Origin: Ampullaceana balthica
Lineage: Eukaryota > Mollusca > Gastropoda > Lymnaeidae
Assembly (NCBI GenBank): GCA_944989445.1
Contig: CALYLW010000492.1
Span: 337,501-401,500, forward strand
DNA length: 64,000 nucleotides
Direction of reading: 5' to 3'
Part shown: one piece after another, positions 58,720 through 64,000 of the stretch
Position numbering within the stretch: the first letter of the stretch is position 1
How the letters are laid out: every line of letters starts with the position of its first letter
Translations under genes and position numbers: made by a program
Notes under the pieces: model-generated
Database searches by the model: none
Told to the model about the DNA's origin: nothing
What the model saw: only the letters and a program-made list of their open reading frames with translations

Positions 58720-59760
58720 GGACATTAAGGGCCCCGGGCCAAAACGTTGCAAGATGTCAAGGTCATAGGGCTGAAAATTTCAAACTTGATCATGATGGAA
58801 ACAGGTGTCAATATTTGTCAAGATTTAAAGCAAAATAAATGGGGAGTAAAGATTTTAAAGTTTATGGAAAAAAATTTCGGGCCCCCGACCCCAAAGGTGT
58901 GACCGTAGGAGTTTAGTACCCCATAGAATTTAAATATGAGCCATCAAATTTTTATGTATCAAGTTTGGTCAAGTTTGATCCAGGAGCCAATGTTTAAAAT
59001 ACCTTTTATGTAACTCATATAACGAAAATGGGATTTTTGCCCCCCCCCCAGCTCTTAATAAGTGGTATTTTAAAAAGAAAGATTATGCCAGAAACTTTTC
59101 TGGGAACGTACTGAATAACTTCGTTAAGTTTCAAGGTGATCGGTTAAATAAAAATACTATTTATACAGCTTATATTATTTTTAAAAAATGACATTTAGGG
59201 ACCCCGCACCCAACTGATGTAAGATGTAATGTTAAAAACAACTATTGATTTCAATCTTGATCATAATGGTTATATTTTCAATAATGGTCAAATCAGTAAA
59301 AAGAAATAATCTTTTTGAAAAAAAAAGTTTAGGTCCAAGACCCGAAAGGAATGGACATTAGGAATTAATTGCCATTATAGAATGTTAAAATGGTAATCAG
59401 TCTTTTTTTTCTCATTTTTTTGTTTCAGGTTTGGTAAAGATCCATAACTTTAAACAGTAGTCAAAGTTTAAAATAATTTTATATAGCTCATATTTGAAAA
59501 AAAAACTACTACATTTGGATTTTCATGCTACTATCTGCACAGGAAGTTGGATAATTAGTGATGAGTCAGTCTTTATAAAGCCAATTTAAGGGGAAAACTA
59601 CATTTGGGCTCATGACCTCTAGTGAGTTGTAATTTAAATATTAATTTTCTTCGCCTATTACCATCGCGGGAGTGTACTCAACAACTTCCCAAAGTTTCAT
59701 TCTTCTCCTACATGGGGAGTTGGAGAATTAGTGATGAGTCAGCGAGTCAAGGCTTTGCCT
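58720..59760. repeat. Degenerate tandem repeat of retroelement-tail-like units
   Basis: The motif (TATA)TAGCTCATATA.GGAAAAACTACATT.TGGGCCCC.GACCCC, seen once per unit at 47215 and 48057, recurs here in decayed form near 58730, 58873, 59010, 59165, 59310, 59485 and 59590, together with TTTCAA.CTTGATCATAATGG and AAGTTT.GTCAAG.TT blocks. It looks like several old copies arranged head to tail. A hAT-like end CAGGGCCGGCCCTAG follows at 59766. Confidence 0.65.
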
Positions 59761-60019
59761 TTTATTCAGGGCCGGCCCTAGAGTAATGCGGGGCCCAAAG
59801 GAGCAAACGATGATCGGGGCCTCGGGCCCAAGGAGCAAACGAGGAGTGAGACCCATAAAAATTTTGCATATCTACATATTATGTTAAAATAATTGGAAAT
59901 CTAATTGCTTACGTTTTTACTCTACAACAGCATTGACAAATTAAAATTGTATTCGTTTAATTTAATTGAAGATCCAAAAACTCAACAACTACAAAAAAAT
60001 ATTAATAATGTTTTTAAAA

Positions 60020-60020
<1 letters not shown>

Positions 60021-60068
<48 letters not shown>

Positions 60069-60101
60069 TATATATATATTTATATATATATATATATATA
60101 T
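60021..60101. repeat. AT microsatellite
   Basis: Almost pure TA/AT dinucleotides with a few A insertions, directly left of the foldback element at 60102. The translated YIYIYI frame is an artefact. Confidence 0.95.
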
Positions 60102-61141
60102 TAGGGCTGCGGAAATTATGGATTAATCTCTCGATTAATCGTTAAAAATTGTATCGATTAAATATCGATTAAAATAATTTTAATCGATAAAAATTCGATT
60201 AAAATTTAAGAAAATATTTCTAATATTTTTTTTTAATGTTTAGTAATAAATAATAAATTATTAATAATTAATAATAGTTTATATATAGTTTTTTTTACGT
60301 ACAAACATCTCCCGCGTAATATTAAAATTTATTTTATTAATGTATGTTGACCGGCAGACGTCAATTATAAAATGTCTGACAGCCAGAGCCGTCTTTACAC
60401 CATTTTGGGCCCCCGGGCAAAAAATAGTGTTGGGCCCTTCCCCCGCATGAATAAAAAATGAATATACATAATATATATAAATAAACATATTCCCATGGGG
60501 CCCATATGAAAGTTGAGCAAATATGTTGTTTTTAAGCTAACTGCGAATGGCAAAGTCGAAGATGGTGAAAACATTTTCCGTGTCCACTGCCATAAACAAT
60601 TCTCTTTTAAAGGATCAAATACATCACTGACGTACCACTTTCAGCACAAATCAAGTATCAACACATTGTCATGAAATTTAGTTCAAAATATTCTTTATTT
60701 TCAATGTCCTTGAGAAATGTTCAGTTTAATGACGCCATAAATTTCTATTTTTGGTTTTAATCGAAATGATCGATTTATTAACTTTTTCGCCATCTTCGAC
60801 TTTGCCATCCGCAGTTAGCTTAAAAACAAAATGTTTCCAAAACTTTCCAGTTACATGTTTAAATTTAACTGCGCTGATGCTGTCAGCTATTTTTTAGTTG
60901 ACGTCTTCCGTCCACATAGATTAATAAAATAAATTATAATATTACGCGGGAGAATTTTGTATGTAAAAATATATAAATTATTATTAATTATTAATAATTA
61001 ATTATTTATTAATAAAATTTTTTAACAATATTATAAATATCTTCTTTAATTGTAATCGAATTTTTATCGATTAAAATAATTTTAATCGATTAAAATTTTT
61101 AACGATTAATCGAGAAATTAATCGTTAATTTCCGCAGCCCT
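60102..61141. mobile_element. Foldback hAT-type element, 1.04 kb palindrome with BED-finger remnant
   Basis: Ends TAGGGCTGCGGAAATTA and TAATTTCCGCAGCCCTGA. Arms of about 450 bp run inward as reverse complements: ATCTCCCGCGTAATATTA near 60307 pairs with TAATATTACGCGGGAGA near 60940; TAAGCTAACTGCGAATGGCA near 60533 pairs with the complement near 60800. The short centre (about 60600-60700) encodes VHCHKQFSFKGSNTSLTYH on the plus strand, a C-x(n)-C...H BED-type zinc-finger remnant as found at the N-terminus of hAT transposases. It is inserted in an AT microsatellite, so the 8-bp target duplication cannot be told apart. Confidence 0.88.
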
Positions 61142-61155
61142 GAATATATATATAT

Positions 61156-61356
61156 CTGCAAGAAAGACATGTCATTGGCACAGATAGACCCTAAAACGTG
61201 GGAGACCATTGCCGAGGAGCGCACCTCCTGGCGGGCAAAAGTGCGTGAGGGCATTCATGTCGCGGAAGCAGCCCTCATAGCTTTGAGTGTAGAGAGAAGG
61301 GCCAGGAGAAAGGACAGGGGGGGCAGAGGTGTAGGAGTACACGCCATCGTCCCATG
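61156..61356 (+). pseudogene. LINE ORF2 C-terminal fragment between AT microsatellites
   Basis: Encodes CKKDMSLAQIDPKTWETIAE followed by RTSWRAKVREGI and ERRARRKDRG. The pattern CKxDxxxxxIxxxxWExxAxxRxxWR is that of the C-terminal region of endonuclease/reverse-transcriptase LINE proteins, and the related block DVCKRDLKAIGIDINSW occurs in the LINE relic at 36956-37886. Only about 65 residues remain, flanked by TATATA runs on both sides. Confidence 0.88.
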
Positions 61357-61371
61357 AGGACGGACGGTTGC

Positions 61372-61372
61372 T

Positions 61373-61442
<70 letters not shown>
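61372..61442. repeat. AT microsatellite, about 35 repeats
   Basis: Uninterrupted (AT)n from just after a LINE fragment. A decayed ATTAATCG-type block follows near 61485-61520. Confidence 0.97.
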
Positions 61443-61444
<2 letters not shown>

Positions 61445-61524
61445 CTATATTATAAAATTTAAATGCAATCGTTAACTTTTGAAGAATTAACGATTAATTA
61501 ATCGTTAATTTCGATTAAAGCCAA

Positions 61525-62211
61525 AAATTAAAATTTATGATGTCATAAGTAACATTTATTAAACCTTCTTGTTGAAAATCTAAATAACACTGGAATGTCT
61601 CCTTTATATGTTATCTTTTAACCAACTACACAAAAAGACATGTGTGTTGACATTATTTGGTTTAAGTGATGAGCGGGTCTAATTGACAATATAACCAGCC
61701 GAGCTGAACAATCATTCACATGGAACTGACGTAACTGTTATGCACAAAACGATCTTGGCAAGGAATCAAGGAATGACATTATCGGATATCAGTGTTCATT
61801 AAGTTTCCACCATTGTAGAGGGTTAATTGATTCAGGAACTTTCATCTCAATTATGTAACACAGTAATTTATCAGAAGAGCTGTCATAATTTTCTGTCTCT
61901 GAGTCAGACTCCATTACTGACATTAGCTTAATACGCTTTTCCATTTGGTTTTAGTTTTATAATTAGGCGAAGTGTTAGAGCCATGGTAGGCAAACTTTAT
62001 CAACATTTTGAACATTCCTGCCAGTCAATAGTTTAAAACCAAAATTTTCATGTAATCGTCAGGAAATTTATTTTTCATCGCACTGCTTTACTCTTTCCAC
62101 TCGGCTTGGCCATCTTGTTTCACAAAGGGGCTTCACAGTAATATTTCAAACATACTTGGAAAGGATAACCCATCACTTTGTTAAAGCACAAAGTAAAAAA
62201 CAAAGATTTGT
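61525..62211. other. No gene seen
   Basis: Ordinary intergenic DNA; short open frames only. Confidence 0.4.
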
Positions 62212-62219
62212 TGAACTAC

Positions 62220-62671
62220 CAGGGCTGGCACTGATTAATGTTTTTTGATCGATTAATCGATAAAAATTAAATCGATTAATCGATTAATTTATATTAATTA
62301 TTTTTTGTAAGGCATATATAGATCCCTTTAAAGTTGCGATTCATTATTTCGCGAAAACGGTTAAGTCGCTGTAGTTCAATGGCTACCAAGTTTTGTGACG
62401 TAACACAACAAATTCATTCTGCTATGCAAGAAATAATGAAGAAAAACCTTTTGTTTACGTATGCACGTCTAAATAAATAAGAATATTGCGAGGGAAAGTA
62501 TGCAACAAAAATATAAATTATTAATAAATTGAAAAAAAAATATATCAGAAATATTTTCTTAAATTTTAATCGAATTTCAATTGACAAATATAATTTTAAT
62601 CGATTAAAAAATTTTAAAAAATTATTAAAATATTAAATACGATTAATTAATCGTAAATTTCCGCAGCCCTA
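62220..62671 (-). mobile_element. hAT MITE, ATTAATCG family, 452 bp
   Basis: Left end CAGGGCTGGCACTGATTAAT and right end TTTCCGCAGCCCTA, i.e. the reverse orientation of 34826-35266. Shared inner blocks include GTTGCGATTCATTATTTCGC, ATTCTGCTATGCAAGAAAT and ACGTATGCACGTCTAAATAA. The flanks TGAACTAC (62212-62219) and TGAATTGC (62672-62679) are a decayed 8-bp duplication, 6 of 8 identical. Confidence 0.88.
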
Positions 62672-62679
62672 TGAATTGC

Positions 62680-63182
62680 ACCAAAAAACGTCATACAACC
62701 AGGACAAGTTTTGCCATATCACATAGCAAGAAGTGGCAGGTGTAACAAGTACAAGGGGTAAAAAATGCTCTAGGATTTAATTGTAAAAGACGAGCATGTA
62801 CGCCTGACTTAAGCCCCTTATATTCGCACCGTGGATATCAGAAACATCTGATAGTCCAATTTTGTCAGTTTTAATAGTAAGACATCTAGAAAACGTATGA
62901 AGTGCTCATGAATTACTTTAGAATATCCACCTCCTAGGCTTACATAGCGAATTGTGACATCTGTCCTTGGTGACTGGTGCGGTGTGATATCAAATACATG
63001 TATTATAAATGATGACTGACAACCTGCTAATTGATGTACAGTAACATTATAGTTAAATTTTGCATAAGAGATAATACAAAATACTCGTAAATGAACATTC
63101 TTTTTATGTAATACTTGCGAGAAAATGTTTCGTCACATATTTATGAGACTCACAACAACTTCTTTAGGTTTTTAAATCCCTT
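62680..63182. other. No gene seen
   Basis: AT-rich DNA with no exon-like or repeat structure that I can support. Confidence 0.4.
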
Positions 63183-63206
63183 ATATTAACTTCACCGCCG
63201 TCTCTG

Positions 63207-63237
<31 letters not shown>

Positions 63238-63640
63238 GTCTGTCATGGGCGGGAGGAAAAACAAAAGTAAAAAATGACACTGTTCCCGTGAAACCATCGA
63301 GCTGAAATTTGGCACATAGACTAGTGTCACCTATCATTGCATCGTATCAAAATTTCAGAACGATCGAATGTACCGTAATTAAATAAATGCATTTTTTAGT
63401 TTATCTCTATAATCTATATGTAGCGGTCACTTTTGTTTACATTTTACGGGTCACTTGACTTCACGCCAGCCATCGGTGACCACATCTCGTGTTTTAACCA
63501 GGGTGACTTCCTTCACTCAGTTTCAGGCTGCAAATGTTTGTCACTTTGGAACATAATCAATACTTTAATTTCTGTCTCATATATAAAAGATTTGTAGTCA
63601 AAAACTTTTTTTACGGGTATTTTTTATGTATGTGATTTGT
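63183..63640 (+). repeat. Dispersed repeat with GAAATTTGGCACA motif, copy 2
   Basis: Same block order as 49225-49750: TTAACTTCACCGCCGTCTCT, a CT microsatellite, CTGAAATTTGGCACAT, TGCATCGTATCAAAATTTCAG, GTACCGTAATTAAAT, TTTTGTTTACATTTTACGGG, GTCTCATATATAAAAGATTT, CAAAAACTTTTTTTACGGG. Non-coding. Confidence 0.9.
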
Positions 63641-63864
63641 TCCGGCAGATGTAGACTAAAGTCGAATGTTTTTAAGTAAAATATGAATATGTTTCAAGGG
63701 TGTGATAAACGCTGTGCTGGGAGAGTTAATATGAAATAAACCACTTGGAAATGATTTAAATTGAATGCGTATCTTGTCAAGTTCCATAACTCAAGGGGTT
63801 ATTTATAGGGGCCTCAAATTTCTTTTTTTTTCTTTTTTTTTGGTTGAGTAGATTGATGGCGTTG

Positions 63865-64000
63865 TGTGTGTACACGAGATAATGTATGGTATTATTATGT
63901 GTGTACACGAGATAATGTATGGTATTATTATGTGTGTACACGAGATAATTAATGTATGGTATTATTATGTGTGCACATGAGTGGTCAATAGTATTATTGT
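63865..64000. repeat. 33-bp tandem repeat, about 4 copies, running off the window
   Basis: The unit TGTGTGTACACGAGATAATG followed by TATGGTATTATTA repeats from 63865; the third copy has a 4-bp TAAT insertion and the fourth is diverged and reaches the window edge. Confidence 0.92.

Noticed and set aside
1..64000. CRISPR arrays, bacterial operons, prophage or integron-like systems.
   Set aside because: The tandem repeats present have no unique spacers, and the DNA is clearly animal nuclear sequence with spliced genes.

Overview
This is a 64-kb piece of AT-rich, intron-rich animal nuclear DNA crowded with transposon relics. The gene set (an LRRC69-like leucine-rich-repeat gene and an invertebrate annulin/hemocyte-type transglutaminase), the short exons with GT-AG introns, and the many families of tRNA-derived SINEs, hAT elements and LINEs point to a lophotrochozoan. 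A gastropod mollusc is my best guess, but this is inference; no rRNA or mitochondrial marker is present. There is nothing prokaryotic: no operons, CRISPR array or phage. Gene models were assembled by hand, checking that every exon-exon junction keeps the reading frame. || Layout: (1) 1-613 holds a SINE tail and a 187-bp hAT MITE with a perfect 8-bp target duplication. (2) 1994-7544 (+) is a three-exon gene for an unrecognised 440-residue Ser/Pro-rich acidic protein, followed by 5.7 kb of AT-rich DNA with no gene. (3) 13282-17444 (-) is a complete eight-exon LRRC69-like gene (326 residues). (4) 20482-31176 (-) is a complete 16-exon transglutaminase gene (719 residues; Cys311, His370 and Asp393 intact; N-terminus MGSGASLC, which fits myristoylation plus palmitoylation). 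A tandem array of CCAAT-containing repeats begins about 8 bp upstream of its ATG. Its introns carry SINEs, two MITEs (hAT and PIF/Harbinger) and two LINE fragments. (5) 31.6-64 kb has no intact cellular gene that I can support. It is a mosaic of minisatellites, at least nine hAT-type insertions, one mariner deletion derivative, LINE fragments, SINEs, CAA-trinucleotide arrays, and large direct and inverted duplications. || The two conserved genes (LRRC69-like and transglutaminase) are both on the minus strand but are not obviously linked in function. The most notable points are the CCAAT-box minisatellite at the transglutaminase start, a three-level nest (SINE, hAT, hAT MITE) with target duplications at both inner levels, a 1.04-kb foldback with a BED-zinc-finger remnant at its centre, and a hAT element that carries a LINE 3' end. 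I found no convincing new multi-gene system, and I say so plainly.
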